A stretch of 64,000 nt of DNA, from positions 14,756,001-14,820,000 of the forward strand of contig CM034548.1 of assembly GCA_020055645.1 (NCBI GenBank). The letters are read 5' to 3'. The position numbers were made by a program, and so were the translations under genes. Shown here in pieces: positions 1 through 14,900 of this stretch. This DNA is from Tomocerus qinae. Its lineage: Eukaryota > Arthropoda > Collembola > Entomobryomorpha > Tomoceridae. The stretch's first letter is position 1. Each line of letters begins with the position of its first letter. The notes under the pieces were generated by a model. That model searched no databases and was not told the origin of the DNA. It saw only the letters and a program-made list of their open reading frames with translations.

Positions 1-2710
1 TATTTGGTTGTAGTGATAAAATCTTTCGGTAATGTTTATTTGACTAGTTGTGTAGTAGAATATATTGTAGAAGACTGGTGAAAGGAGGGCAGAAGATGGA
101 AAGAAGAGGAAGGAGAGCGAAGAAAGCAGAGAGCCATGACCAAAGGGTTTCTGATGTACATATTGTACATCGTCTAGTAAAATGATCTTTGGGAGCTGTG
201 TGATGTGGAAGTGAATGAGGGAGCTAGAGTGACACACATTAGATCAGCTGCTATCCGCAAAATTGGCGTTCTTAAGCATTCCGGTGGAAAGAATTAGTTT
301 GCATGTGTGTCCTTTGAACTTAGCTCATTTCTGGGCATTCGGTTTTATGTAGTAGAGTCCAGTGCAGAACTATAAAACGAAAGTTACACTTTAGGACGAC
401 GTCCCGTTGCAATATAGAGCAAGATTCTCAAACACTGCACTCACACTACTACGTTCAGCAGTTGAGATGAAAAGAAAGACTGAGATGTGTATACTTCAGT
501 ATTTGGATGACTACTCCCTATACTAGAAGGATACTCTCTACGTGAACGACCCAGCGAGCATAGCTTTAAAAACGATAGTCCGCTTTAGTAGGCGGAATCA
601 AACAACGTACAGTTGCTTTGTACATGATATTAAGGTAAGTCTAAAGATATCCACTTTCCTTTTGTTTCCTTAAAGGGAAAATTCAAACGATTTCGTATAA
701 ATTTAGTAGGTTTGGGCGCAGATCAAGCCAGTCAGAAGTGAATCGGGGTAAAACAAGAAAGCTTCTGACTGAAGATTGATTTTTTTAAATACTAAAGCAA
801 TATAACTTGCAAAATGTCTTTGATGCATACTGGTATTTGTTTCAAAGAACAGTAATAAACTGTTATTATACATATATATTATATATATATATTATACATA
901 AATGCAAATTCCATCAGGCAAGGTGTAACTTAAACTTATGGAGTATTTACTTAAATTGATACATTATTTATTTCAAAAAGTGAGCATTTCCATGTAAATA
1001 ACGATGGCTTTGATATTAATTGAAACGGCGTTTGAGAATGTTAGTTACGCCTTCTGTAGAGTTGCGGTTTTCTATGTAGGAGGACAGAATGTCATAAGTA
1101 GAGAAGGAAAGGAATTTGCGGTCCAGTTGGCTTGACGAAGCAATTGGCGAGTGTGAGTTGGAGGAGACAAGTTGATAGATACGTGAATAAAAAATTGGCG
1201 GGAAAGTTGATGAATGTCCTCCGGTTTGATTGTCACTGTTAAAGATTTGGCTTGGGAAAATGTGTCAAAAAGGAAAGTTGTGGGAGGCTGAATGCTTTGT
1301 TGATGAGTTTGTCTGGGAGTCGGTGGGAATGGAAAGCGGTTGGTCGTTGGGTTCTAGGAAATTCTAATAACTGGCAGCGACAGAGTTCAAGTTGGTAGTA
1401 AAAGTGTTGTGACTGTTTGCACTTGTGTGTATAGATAACAAGGAGTAGAAAGGGAGATTGTACATCTGTAGTAGGTACATATTGTTAGAGGTGTGTGTTG
1501 ATATTGTCCTTATATGTGCCAACAATGAGTGGGACGGAGGGGAAAGCTCACATGTCTCCACGTCCAGGACTAAGGAAAGGATCTTTCAATATTTTGTGCT
1601 TTCCCCGCTCCTTGTGTATAATGCAGAGGCTACTATAAATAATATTTGTAAGAGTGCTTTGCCTTTATCGATAGATACATTTGACTCTTGTATATAAATA
1701 TATAAGAAGGGAGTTGGGCTCCCTCCTGCTCTAGTTTGAGAGGGGCAGAATGGTAGTAGTTGCATTGCAATGTCAATGGATATACCTATGGGAGCAGGGT
1801 TCCGGGTGTATGGGCTTATAAGCAGGAGTTGCAGAACGCGGAATCGGCTGAGAGCCAAGTGGCTCTCCTCGCCATTTCTCCTCCGAAGAGACTCACATGC
1901 ACACGAACGACGGAAACACGCACCTCGCTGCTCCCGCTGAAAATTTCTCTTTCATTGTCTCTTTCTCTGGTGCTTTCTCCTCGGGCTGGCAGTCTTCACT
2001 TAACAAATAGACGGACACAGTCTCCTCTTCTCCCTCGCTCTCGCAGTCCACTACTCTCTCACAACTCGCTCACTTTCCCCAGAAAGAAAAAAAATTTATT
2101 TTCTCCTCTTTCTATCATTTCGCTATCGATTCCGATCCACACTCTTGGCCCTCTATCCATTCTTAACTATGTGACGCTCTACGCATCCGTTTTATCACAT
2201 TTCTTTGCATCACATCCCATAAATCCCTTTCCTTAAAATTTATTTTCCTTTCAGTCCACTCAATTCGAGTAACTCACCTCGCCAGCAACTGCTACTATAC
2301 CTTCTTTTTAAATTGACCTCTTTAGCCCATATTTCGGCAACTAACAACTCTGTATTAATTGACTCGAAATACGCTGTGCCAAATTGTACATTCCTCTATG
2401 TTTCGCGTGAGACTGGACTCGATACAAGATTAACTCGTTTTTTGTACTCGTTTCTGCTTCAATTCCTTTTCTATTTTATTTGTGTGTTTTGTATGGGATT
2501 TTTCGACAAGTACAAGACTGCATAAGACAAAGACGCTCTTCATCATGTAACTTACTTTATCAATTTGCCCTCACTCTCTCGTCTGTGACATTTTTATTTC
2601 TCTGTTATCTCTCTTCAGTTCCATATCACATATATGTGTAATTCTTAGGACGGGAGGTTACACACGTAAAATTATTTGTAAATTTGAGTTCCACGTTCTT
2701 CAGTCCAGCC
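1..2710. other. Upstream non-coding region of the nAChR gene
   Basis: I see no recognisable coding exon here. The first 1.85 kb is G-rich and C-poor on the + strand. The stretch from about 1857 to 2300 is C/T-rich, so the strand asymmetry flips abruptly near 1850. A TATA-like run lies near 1688-1705, but nothing ties it to a transcription start. The 5' untranslated exon(s) and promoter of the receptor gene probably lie here or further upstream and cannot be fixed from sequence. An in-frame TAA at 2639-2641 closes the frame upstream of the start codon at 2711. Confidence 0.5.
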
Positions 2711-2905
2711 ATGTGTAGTGTTTTGTGGATTCTTTTAGTTACCCTTGCAGGGTTTTTGTCACCAGCTTTTTCTGGTAACCCAGACGCGAAACGCTTATAC
2801 GATGACTTATTGTCCAACTATAACAAACTCGTGCGACCCGTCGTTAATACTTCTGATGTTCTTAAAGTTCGCATCAAACTCAAACTATCGCAGCTGATTG
2901 ATGTT
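2711..2905 (+). CDS. nAChRalpha: nAChR alpha exon 1: signal peptide and N-terminal helix
   Basis: This exon encodes residues 1-65. It starts with a hydrophobic signal peptide ([13 protein letters not shown]), followed by the N-terminal helix and first beta strand of the ligand-binding domain (motifs [11 protein letters not shown] and KLSQLIDV). The ATG at 2711 is the first in-frame ATG after an in-frame TAA at 2639-2641 and has G at -3. N46-T-S is a glycosylation site. The donor is GTT|GTAAGT, phase 0. An upstream non-coding exon cannot be excluded. Confidence 0.92.
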
Positions 2906-5900
2906 GTAAGTCATTTATTATGTAACATCCATATTACAATAGTATTTCGTAGGAAATCATGACTCTAAGAGTAAGCACACCATTTATATGCAAATATTGT
3001 TCTGTATGTTTCCTTCTATAAGCCCTCCAATTGAGTCTGGCATTAATAAATTCATAGAAATCCTCTATAACATACTTAATCAGGATTTGAATTCATATTT
3101 GTGTCTCCAATTAATTCATTCAAGACCTAGTAGTATTATTTAGTAACAAGCTGCTACATAACCACACGACCGAGGATTTTATGCTCTATCGAATAGATCA
3201 GGGACAGACTTACAATGAACAACAGATTGGATGCACAGTAATTTCACTGTTTGCAGCCATGTCCGCTATAAAATCCTTTCTAAACGTAGTAATAGTAAAT
3301 ATATCTACTCTAATGATATTGTGGCACTTACAAAGCACTGCCAACTACAGTTGTATAAGTCATGTCTGCATACATTATTAGATTATATAAGTGTATGTGT
3401 ATTATGGAGTATACTTAATAATATATTCATATTATAGTATAAGTATCTAAAAGTTTTATTTGGAAAGTGAACGTATGCAAAATTTAGGAGTTGTCATTTT
3501 GTCATTCTCAGTTGTGGATACAGAGAGAGAGAGACCTGAGTTAGAGCTCATGATGGTAGTTAAGTTTCTTCAATTGCGTTGGCTAAATGTCACTTCAAAA
3601 GCAATATCACGTTCCTGCTCATTGTCAGTTGAAATTGGCCGTCTAAGTATCCTTTAGGAAGACTTCATTTAGTTTTGAACTTTATTCTGCCAGTCAACTG
3701 ATGTGTCAGTTTGTTCTTGTTCCATAGTCGTGAGATAGTGAAAAGGAGGGAAGCTATTGAAATGCATGTCCACTTTATGTCTAACTGTTACAGCTCACGA
3801 AATATTCCCATGGAAATTTCATGGGTAAGTGAAAGTATGCAGAAGGAATATATTTAATAGTCTTCGCTTTTCCATATCAATTTCACGAGCTGAGTAAGAG
3901 TAGCCGAGTTCATTTTATGTATTTCCATTTGTTCATTCAGTGAGGCAAACTGCAAGTATTGTGTTGCAAAACTCTGAGCAATTGTTACAGCAGCGGAATG
4001 TAGCTTTTCATCTATTAATTTATATTCTATAAAGTTTAAATAAGAATTATGGGGTTAACTGTCTACCTGTATGTCAGTTTGCATTTTCTCCCGAAAATCT
4101 TTCATGGGCCATGCACTTCAGCTCGGAATATTATTTCTCTTTTAAGCTGAGAGATTTGAAGTGAAAGAGCCAGTTGAGTTAAACTGGGTGAGTTTACTAC
4201 TATCTACTTATATAATACATAGTATTGTGGGTTACCCTTATACTTGTCACTAACTTAGTTCCACCCATGTTATGGGCTATAGCATAAGTTGAGAAACCTA
4301 GGCCAGTATGGGAACTCTTTCTCCACTCTGAAACGACAACGGCATGTACAAGTAAGTGAGGCAGAGAGCGTAAAGGAAAGGAAATAATCTTGGACTATAA
4401 CGAAGAAGAGTTACAAGGAAAAACTTTTGACTTTTTATGTCTTGCATTAGATTGAGGAGACATGAGGAAGAAAAGTGGAGAAAAGAAAAGTAGGCGAGTT
4501 GTACAACCAACTAAAATACTATGGCTCCATTCCTAACAGTCTTCCCAAAATCCATACGTTAGACTTATACTCTACGAAATATATGACGGCTCTATGGCTA
4601 GGAGAAAAGGTAATATACTTCAGTTGTGACTTACCATACCATAAGCTCACACTATTATAACACTTCATAAGTATATGCATACTTACATATCTCTATCTAA
4701 TGCTCCACTAAGCCAACTCACGATATCTATAAAAATCAGCCCTTTTCTTCTGAGCGGAATACGCATAAATACATAAACCAAGCTTTATAGTCCTCCCATA
4801 TTTCCACCTTAAACAACCCAAAGTCTCCCAAATATTTTTAAATAAAGGAAATTCCTTTTTAAAGCACGTACAATAACCAAGAATTACGGATTAGCCTATG
4901 TCCTATTAAAATTGAAAAGAGGCTTTTTGTATACGTACTTTCTCCTTTTGATTTTCTCTTCCTCCAAACCTCAAAACACTTTAAAAACTTCTAAAGTCTA
5001 TCAGTTCGAACAGATGACATTTTTATCAAAGAAAGTTATCTTTTCAGATCCACCAAGGTTACTACCCAAAATCTCCTTGCTAAATTAGATAAAGTTTTTA
5101 TCCTTCAGAAAAATTAACTTAGGAAATCCAATAATATTTTCTTGAACTGGAACGTTTTGGCGAAATACAGCTAAATATAAGTAAGACATCTTTTTTATTT
5201 CTGGTGAACACTTATCGTCTTATATACTTGTTAAATTTTGTTTTTTTAACATAGGTTCATTTATAGTTAGTTATACTTAGAAAATAGGATAGATAGTTAG
5301 ATCTTTTGCGTGTACGCATAAAGAAAAGATAATAGCATACTTACTTATCATCTAAATTCCCACACACTCCTTTTCTTTCTTTTTGTGTAGGGTAGTGTAG
5401 AGTTGGTATTTAGTATGCAGAGTTTGACTCATAAATATGAGTTGTGGGTACTCTAATATTCTTGAGTTTATTATAGAGTGCACACGTATGTGCCGACATA
5501 AATAAAAGAGCAAGGTAGAATGTAATATTCTGGTATTAAATACACACAAAAGATAAATACGGAATGTATACTTTTAGTACAAAGTTAAGGGAAATATTTA
5601 GGTACATACCTGTTTATACGTGAAAGTGTAGAGATAGTAGTCGTAGGTTGGGAAAGGGGGAAAATAAAAATGTAGAGTAGGTAGATAAGTATAATAATAA
5701 TGGCAACACATGTACATATTATTATCTATAATAGTAAAGGGAAGAATGAGTAGAGAGATCGACGGAGCAAAGTTGAATTTTAGGGCAAAGAGTACAAATA
5801 ACTATATAGGTAGTTTTCCTGTAGTTTTGCTTACTTAAACTTTTAGTTTGAGTATATCTCTTTCTGTATGAAAACTACATGGTATTAAATGAACTAAAGT

Positions 5901-8900
5901 GTTTATATAGTCTCCTGCCTCTATATTAGGGAACTCGTTGTGAAAGCAAACAGAATTTTCTTGCTTTATCTATACATTTTTGTTAGACAGGATTTTCTCC
6001 AGTCTCGTTTTGCCTTTTTGGCTCCAGAGTCGTACAATAATACACCATTAAGCAGACAGACGGAAAGAAAAGGTGTGCTCTTCTGTGTGATACGATGTAC
6101 ATGTGTTTAGTGTATATTTATGTTCTTTCCAGTGCACTACTCAGATAGGAAGGAAGAAAGCACTGCAATTCCACTGAAGGTGTCTTGTCTTCACATTATA
6201 ACTACCTACCTATACCAACTACATCCTAGCATTTCATCCCCGCTTCTTCACAAATAATATGAGTTCCTTCCAAAGTTTTCACCAAAAGAAGTCTTATTTG
6301 ATTCAACATTTAACATACCGACCCAACTATGGTCATGGTAAAGGCAAGATGAAAACCAACCAACCAACTTTCCTTTCCTTGACTAGCCAAATGTAAAACG
6401 AACAAAGTTCTCCATAGACTTTTACTTCACTTGGGTTAGCTCAATTGCAATCTCCATTAAGCTTCTCTTCCAACTAACAATTACATTGCCAGGATACTCT
6501 ACCAAAATACATCAGTTATTCAAATCTACTAAGAATGAAATTCGTTTCTGACTTTCTACAGCTTTTCTACTTATCAACTCTTCTATAAAGATACAATGTT
6601 TGCATAACAAAAATAACGATTCCACCCTAAGCACTCCTAAACAGAATACACAGACAAATTGTCAAAAGTATCTACCTATATCATTATTAGAATTCCTACA
6701 ACTTTCTCTACCCAAATTATATATCCATTTCCTATCGATAAAAGAAACCTTTTCTCAGAAAAATAATCTAAAGATCATTTCCAAGAAAATATTTTCTATG
6801 GAACTTTTACACACGAAATCTATTGAATTGGTGGATAATTGATTTGTATGTACTAACCGTTTAAGGAGGCATCCTTACAGCTTTTGTATATTTTTCTTGT
6901 CAAAAATGGAAATCACTTAATATTTACAACATAATCTAGATACCTATTATACAATGATACTTGAACATATACCCATTAATCTCGAATCGATCAGAACTAA
7001 AAGGACATAGATATATTTAATCTTATCAATACCAATAAAGATAAACTGATAGCAATATTAACACTCTATAGTACTTTTTAAGGAGAAATTGACCCTATTA
7101 TTGCAAAAAAGTATTTTTACTAGCATAAAATGTGAAAGCAATGATAGTGACAATATTTTATGGCTAGCGAGGCACTATTCTGTATTTCGCCTCCAGAAAA
7201 GTTAATAATTGCTGGAAAAGCTGGAAAAAATTGATTTATCTCGAGTCTGATGGCTACAGAAAGAATAAAGTATGTCATTCTAATTGAACATAAGTGGTAG
7301 CTCTTTTGATTCCGTAAAGAAGCATTAATTATGAAGCATAGGGAAGTGAGTGAAATAATTAGATTTCACAAGTCGAGATACACAGAAGTGAGTATGGTAG
7401 AAAATGGGGAATGTAGTACATGTATTGGTGGTAGACAGTCTCTGTAGGTTGAGAAGAGAAATGGTGAAGGAAAGAATAGTGAAGTGGGATAATTATTGTT
7501 AATTAGAAGATAAACACAAGCGGGATTGTCAATGCCCTAGTCTGAGTTAGTTTGTAAGTTGGCTACTTATGTTAACGTGAATATTGTACGCATGTAAGTA
7601 AGTAGGAGAAAGTTAAGAGGCTGGAGGATGCATGTGTTTGGAAATTGTGGGTAGCTGTGGGACTATGGGAGTAGTAATCATGGCCGAGGACATCAGGGAT
7701 TATGCGGGGAGGGCTATACAGAGACTATCGATGATATGATATTCTAATGTGGGCATTAGTTGTAGGTAGAAGTGATTGGTGGAGCTATATAGATAACTTA
7801 GTTTTGAGTGTCTTGTGAATATGTAAAATAAAATTATGGAAGTGGAGTCAGTGGGAGAGAGACTGGTCGTGATTCGTGTGGAGGTTGGTGGAAGTTTGGA
7901 GTCGCGTCCAAATACAGACATATTAGATGTAGAACTCAAGTTGACACGACACGCAAAAGAGAAGTGCTTCGCCAGCAACATTATGCAGCAGACATTTACT
8001 AGGAAAGTGAGGGAGTTGAGGAATGGTAACTCGGATATGGGAAACGAGAATCCCTGGAGTGATATTGATGAAGTCATGGTAATCGTATCATGGAGAGTAG
8101 AGGACCATCGTACGTAGCCTTATTATGAGATGAGCAAGAAACAGAATCATTTGTTACTCGATGAGGCTAAAATATGAGCAAAAATCGTTATCTGTCTGTA
8201 CTATTGATCTGGACCCGAAAGCGTGTAAGTGTTCCCACGGCAGAGCATCCCATTGAATTCCCTCCTGCTACACATTCAAGACGGACAAAATAAAAGAGTT
8301 TTCAAAAGGACTCCCTCGTTTCTCTCGGAATCCTATCCAGTGCAACGAGAGAGAGTCCCGGCCAGTCAGCCCCTACTTATAAGTCCCGGGCACTTGTATA
8401 GATAACTGTGAAACCATTTATAAGTCAACTCGCAAGAAAGTGGTCCGTCCGTCTGATATACTCTGTCTATTATGTATGGATGACATAGTGTTCTGCATCA
8501 GATAGAGTATATATTCGCATTAGCCTTCTTCTAAGTGTGCACCACTTTCTTCGCTACATTGCATTAAATAGGATATAGTTTGTAGTGTTGTGAATGTAGG
8601 GTGGGATATTATGCTTAGGTATAGGAGGAAGAGTGCACCAGGACGCTCAACGGCTCTCACAGACTCTTTCTTCTCTCTCTCTCTAACCTCCTGCTCTGTT
8701 CCAGCCCAAAGAAAATGATCAATCTTCTCTTCCTTTCCTTGAATCTTGTTTCTTTTTACTACACTCCACTCTACTGCATTCAAATGTACCAATTCATGTT
8801 TAAATCCAACTCTAATATTATATACACCTCTATAATATTATTTAGTAGGTAGTTGTATCTGTGCGGAAGGAATGTTGGATCCACTGTAACAAATGCAAAG

Positions 8901-11900
8901 AACTCACACTCGTCTCAACTATTTATTTTTCTATAAATACCTCTACATACGTTTCTGCATTACTGCATACACACATATAGCTGTGCATTACTACATATAG
9001 TGCATTTCTAAATTCTGCTTCCAAACATTTACTAGTACGTATACAATGTGCATCTCTTCTCTGGCCGAAATATTCCACCGTTTCATTTCCAACCTAGAAA
9101 CACGTATTTATTTGCCATATACTACGTTTCCCGAGATCTGTCAGACACACAGTGCTTTCTACTTTTCCATTTAATTCTCAAAGGTTACTTTCTCAGCTTT
9201 CACCCTTCCCCATCCCAACTGAGTTCAAATTTTCTCTGTGTCCTGACTCTTTACACTAGCTACTGCACGGAATCTACGGACAACTCTCCATGTAATAATG
9301 CAGCAACATACATAATACACATTAGGTACTTTACATGCATTCTTTAATACCCTTATACAAAATACACCTACTACTAGTATTTACTACTACCACTCACTCC
9401 TCCGTTTATTCCAAGGCACATACGCATACGACTAACGAAATTTACATTGACATACATATTTATATGCATTCTTATACATATATTCTACAGCATATAATAT
9501 AAACTTTCTGCATACCTTCAAGCGGGAGACTCTTCTTCTCTCTCACTACTACTGAATCGTGTATATGTAGTTAGCATGTACCAAGTAACAGACCAAGTAA
9601 CATTAAACCTAGAATGGAAACTGTTTTTGCACTAAGACAATAGAACTGGGAAGTTGTTCATTTCAGCCAGCACACTTGTCTCCGCTATTCTACCATCTCT
9701 ACATTTATCGTTTCGTATTACTCTACAGTCTGCATCCACTGGACAACATTTTACAATCTTACGAACATCGAATTTCCCAGGAACCAACTCAACATACGGA
9801 GACACTATATTATACCCTATTGTTAACCCTATAACCTCTTTAAGTCCTAAAATGTTACTACTATGTTATTATAATACAGTCAATATATTTATATGTTCTA
9901 CACTACTTACTCTACTACGCTTAAAACTGTTACACTTACATTTATTACACTAAACTTCCATATTCATGTATAAGCTACATTAAATTCATGACACAATTTC
10001 ACAACCCTCCTTCTTTATGATAGATAGAAATAAAATGACAGGTCTGTTCAGAAGTACACGCCAAAAAGGAAACGGTGATAAAAACAAGTCAAAGTTCGAA
10101 AAAAGCATTCCCAGAAGTCAATTAAAAATAACAACCCAATAATATTTCGTTATGGGCAATATGGTACAATACTTTGGAGTCTAGACGCAGCTATTGGAAT
10201 CTTTTCCATTTAGTGCTAGGTACTCAGACGTTTATTGTATCCCGCCTGGGTTCTGGTATCGGATGCCAGCCAATACCTTTCCAAATGGTTAACATTCCAT
10301 TTAGAATTAGTAAAATTGGGAAAAAGATGGGTTTCAATCATAAAAGTAGATCGTACTGGTGCTGCAGGTCATAATATTGTAAACTATATTGAAAAATTGA
10401 AATTTTTCCCAAGAATTATAGCTAAGCAAGATAGAGCAATAAATTTACATCTGTCATAGTAACATTCTAAAGAGATTGTGATTTGTGTTCTCCTAGTCGT
10501 GAAATTGAACCACACGGCTGGCAGTAGCGACCTAGTTAGTACTTGTACATAGTATATTCTGCATTAAACTCGCAGTTTCAATTACTACAGGAAAATGTTA
10601 TAATCCAATACTGAACGGATAAGATTATATTCCAATTTTAAGTATTACTATTTGCTAAACTGAGTTTGTGCATTAAAGTCAGTGTAAGTCACCGAAGAGC
10701 GGCGGAATAAAAGAGAACTTTGGGAAGTATGTACAGCTTTCCAACAAAACAAATTAACAAGAGAATGTTGGATATTGCCAAGCCATTGCATTGACACAAG
10801 TTAGCTAGTACGAAATAGAATGACATTTCTTCCACGTCGATTATTGCAACTTGCCTAAGGCATATTATGGCATGGTGTATGGCCAACGTGACTCTATGCA
10901 AATAAACGCTAAATTACATTTCATTGTGATGTAGACACACATAGGTAGTAAAGGTTCCCCACATTTTTATAGAGACGACTCCCCAAATGTACGGCAAGTG
11001 AAACGGAGTTAGTAAGCCCCAGAAGGAATTCTGATATGCATCGAATTTTGGAAAGAAATAGGGAGTGGGTGAACCTGGAAGCAGTATTTGTATGATACAT
11101 AGCCATGCAGACATAGTAAAGATTCCAGTAATGTCAATCTCATCTCCTCTATCCTCTGCTAGTATATATTATGCATCTGATAGAGATTCAATCTGATCCA
11201 AGTGAAATCAATCTCGGCCTGTACTTCACTATATATTTTACTGCCTCCTATTTTCAGTCGATAAAATATCTGTTTGCAATTCCTTCTCTATCAAAGAACC
11301 TCTTGCCCTCAAGCATCTCATCAGCATCCTATCTGCTCCAATTTTCCACCCTTTTACAGCACAATTTTCCTCTTGATTCTATTATAAAATACAGCATTTA
11401 GGTGAGCAATCAATTCTACTTGGAAAGGTCATTAATGTCTTTCAGAATCACTCTACTTCTTCCAAACTGAATTATTTTTAGACGAGCTCAAAATCCCAGT
11501 ACCAACTGAACGGGAGTATTCTATTGTATGTAAGTTGTTGTGTGTAAAATGTGTAGTTTTTATCACATTTTATTCTTGGTTTTAGCTGGACGAAAAGTCG
11601 TGACATTTTATCTTATGATTTATGTTAATCTATGTATGATTTCTTGGTAAAAAGGTGAACTGCCTCTAATCTGTCGTTTTACTCGTTATGCATTCATGTA
11701 TTAATTGTTATTCATCTCATTAGTTAATTTATGTAAGTTAACTTATCTCCTAATTCCAGGCATATGATAATCTAACTTAATTTATGCTAGAACTTTGTGG
11801 AATTGTTATCTCTTAAACTTATAGTTATACTAATAATTTGCTGTCAATGCTCTAATCATATATAAAACTTATGCTAGAATTTTCCAGAAATGTTATTCGA

Positions 11901-14900
11901 GTTCATCGACTTCTTTGTTCTATGTTCTAATCTTACCTTCAAATGTCCTAGAAGGTACAAATATCAGAATTCTTGTATTATCTCAGAGAGTGCTTGTGCA
12001 GAATCAGAAGGAAGAACATTGCTTTGTCTAGAGCATTAAATATCTCTTTTAATAGCAATTTCAGTCGTTTTGATTCCTACACTTTATTTTACTTGCATTT
12101 TAGGCACGGCACTCCTACGACGTATTGTCCATTGACAGGGCATTACATTTTAAGTAATTTTAACCTACTTGATTATTTTACACATAGAATTCACATCATC
12201 TCATCACACTTACACAAACCTCACAACAAGACCTTTTCTACCATAACCAGCCCTCTCAACATGGTCCTTCGAGCAACGGATGCAAGATCGTAGATTTCGC
12301 AACCAAAATCTCATACGGGAAACTGGTTTGGAGAAAAAGTTCAGTTCGACACCAATTACTACACTGGAAACAGCGGAGTGCAAATCCCGACAAATACACT
12401 CAGAGCAGTTATCGTCGCTGGAATTCGTCCCTGCAGAAAGTTGGTAAAGAAAAATTGACTACAACAATTTACTATGGACGCCGTACGAAAAGAAAGAGGT
12501 AATCTAAAATCAAAAATTACTAGAATTGAAACAGCAGTAAAAGTCATTACAGATGCTGGCACGGCTTGGACAGCGAAGTCAGTAAGATTGTACCTAGAGA
12601 AAATCGAAGCAGTTAGTAACGATCTGAATATTCTGCAAAGAAATGTTCATATTTACGCAAAAGACCAGACAGAACTGGATCCAGAGGAAGCAGAAATTGC
12701 CGATATGGAAACTCGACTGGACAACTTGAAGCTGATGTTCTGGGATGAAACTCCAGATCCTAACCCTGTTGTCTCAGTTATCCCCACGACGAGCAGAGCG
12801 GCAACTCCCAACCCACCTGGAGCGGCAGGAACTGGAATGTCTCCTGAAATCCGTCTACCACGTCTGGATCTACCCTCATTCAACGGAAATCGACATGACT
12901 GGCTGTCATTCCACGATTTATTCCGAGCTGCTGTGCATACAAACGACCGATTGAGCGCTGCTCAAAAACTACAGTATTTGAAAATTGCCGTCAAAGGAGA
13001 AGCTGCAACACTAATCCAGGCATATCAAATCACTGACGACAACTACAAAGAAGCATGGGAAACCCTCGTCGCCAGGTACGAAAATAAACGAGAACTAGTA
13101 AATTCTAATTTTGAACGACTATTAGGAATTTCAGCCTTACAAGCAGAAAATCCCACAGCCCTCCAGAAAATGATTGACAGAACAAAAGAATGTATTCGTT
13201 GTATCGAGATTCTCAAAATCCCCCGTGAACAGGCCTACGACCTATTAGTGATTCACTTGCTGGCTAAGAAGTTGGATTCCGAATCTCGCCTTCAATGGGA
13301 GAGAACAGTGCAAGCTGGTACCTTACCATCACTCGAAGATTTTTGCAATTTTGGTGATCTTCAGGCACGAGTTACTGGAGCTGCACGATCTGCAGGAAAA
13401 CCAAAACAAGAAAAACCAAGACAGGGAACAGCTGTTCACCACGGATCTGAAAAGCCAACAACTTCTTCATCTCAAAAGGCAAGTTGTCCATGTTGCAATG
13501 AAGCTCATCTTCTTTATCAATGCAAAATGTTCAAGGCTATGTCGCTGGACGAAAGATGGGAGTTCGTCATAAAACATCATCTGTGTTTCAACTGTCTTTC
13601 AAATAAACACCGAGCTGGAAATTGCAAAAGCACCCATTGCAAGAACTGTGAAAAATTTCATCACTCTTTGCTGCACGGTGGGGAGTTCACACCAAAACCG
13701 CCAGATACTCGATCTCAAAAACAACTCGAAGAAACAACGGTTTCCGGTCATTTCGCAACCACAAAACGAACGAAGGGATTATTGTCTACTGCGCTCATCC
13801 GTATTCGTGCCAATTCAGGAGAATATGTGCTGTGCCGGGCTTTACTCGACAACGGTTCCGAATCAAGTTTTGTGACCAGTAGCTGCGCCACTCGTCTTGG
13901 ACTTCGCCGCCAGAAGGTACAAGTCTCTCTTTCCGGGCTCGCCGGGACTGATGCTGGAAGTTCAAAGGAGATGGTGGACGTCGCATTTACTTCTTGTCAC
14001 GGGTTCGATCCTATTTTTAAAATTAAAGGTCTAATTTTAAAGAAAGTTACTTCTGATCTACCCACTTCGCCAGTACCAAAGACTAATTGGAAGCACCTTG
14101 AGGGACTCCAACTGGCAGATCCTCACTTCCAAGACGCAGAGAAAATTGACATTCTTCTGGGAGCTGACGTCTTTTACGAGTTGCTCCAGCCAGGGAAGAA
14201 GACAGGCCCACCAGGGGCTCCTATTGCAATTAAATCAGCACTGGGTTGGATTTTGGGTGGAAAAATCGACAATCATCGAAATAATTCTTCGTCCACATTC
14301 ATGGTCCAGTGCACTCTTGACTCTACTTTAAAGAAATTCTGGGAATTGGAAGAGGTTCCAAGACAGAAGTTTCTGACTGCAGAAGAAAAGGCGTGTGAAG
14401 CTCACTTTGCTTCAACGTACACTCGCGATGAAAGCGGAAGATTCGTTGTCCGTCTACCTATTAAAGAAAATTTCTCTCCACTTGGGGATTCTCGAGACAT
14501 GGCAATCCGAAGATTGAAGTCTGGAGAAAGAAGAAATTTAGCCGATCCCACTCGACAGCAAACTTACCAAGCCGTGATGGAAGAATACTTGAAATTAAAT
14601 CACATGGAATTAGTTCAAAAAGAAAATCATGCAAAGGTGACCTACTATATACCTCATCATGCCGTGGAGAATGAATCCAGCTCTACAACCCCCTTTCGAG
14701 TTGTTTTTGACGCATCGGCTCATTCCTCTACCGGGGTATCACTTAATCAAAATTTGATGATTGGTCCTAAACTCCAAGAAGATCTAGTTTCAATCCTCAT
14801 CCGGTTTCGACAGAAGAAAATCGCATTCACCGCTGACATCCCGAAAATGTACAGGCAAGTACGAATTCATCCTGACGATGTAGACTTACAGCGAATTGTG

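Noticed and set aside
1760-2236. 158-codon open frame upstream of exon 1
   Set aside because: Ser/Leu/Pro-rich translation of a C/T-rich skewed stretch, without any domain.
2684-2710. Start of the receptor ten codons upstream at a TTG
   Set aside because: Not an ATG. The ATG at 2711 directly precedes a good signal peptide and is the first in-frame ATG after a stop.
10174-10459. Two overlapping frames that briefly resembled a membrane or transporter fragment
   Set aside because: The resemblance did not extend beyond a few residues and shifted between frames. No domain could be named.
11973-12293. 106-codon open frame in the 5' LTR, repeated at 18212-18520
   Set aside because: It is LTR sequence present twice because the LTRs are identical. 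It carries no known domain and differs at the end only because it runs out of the LTR.
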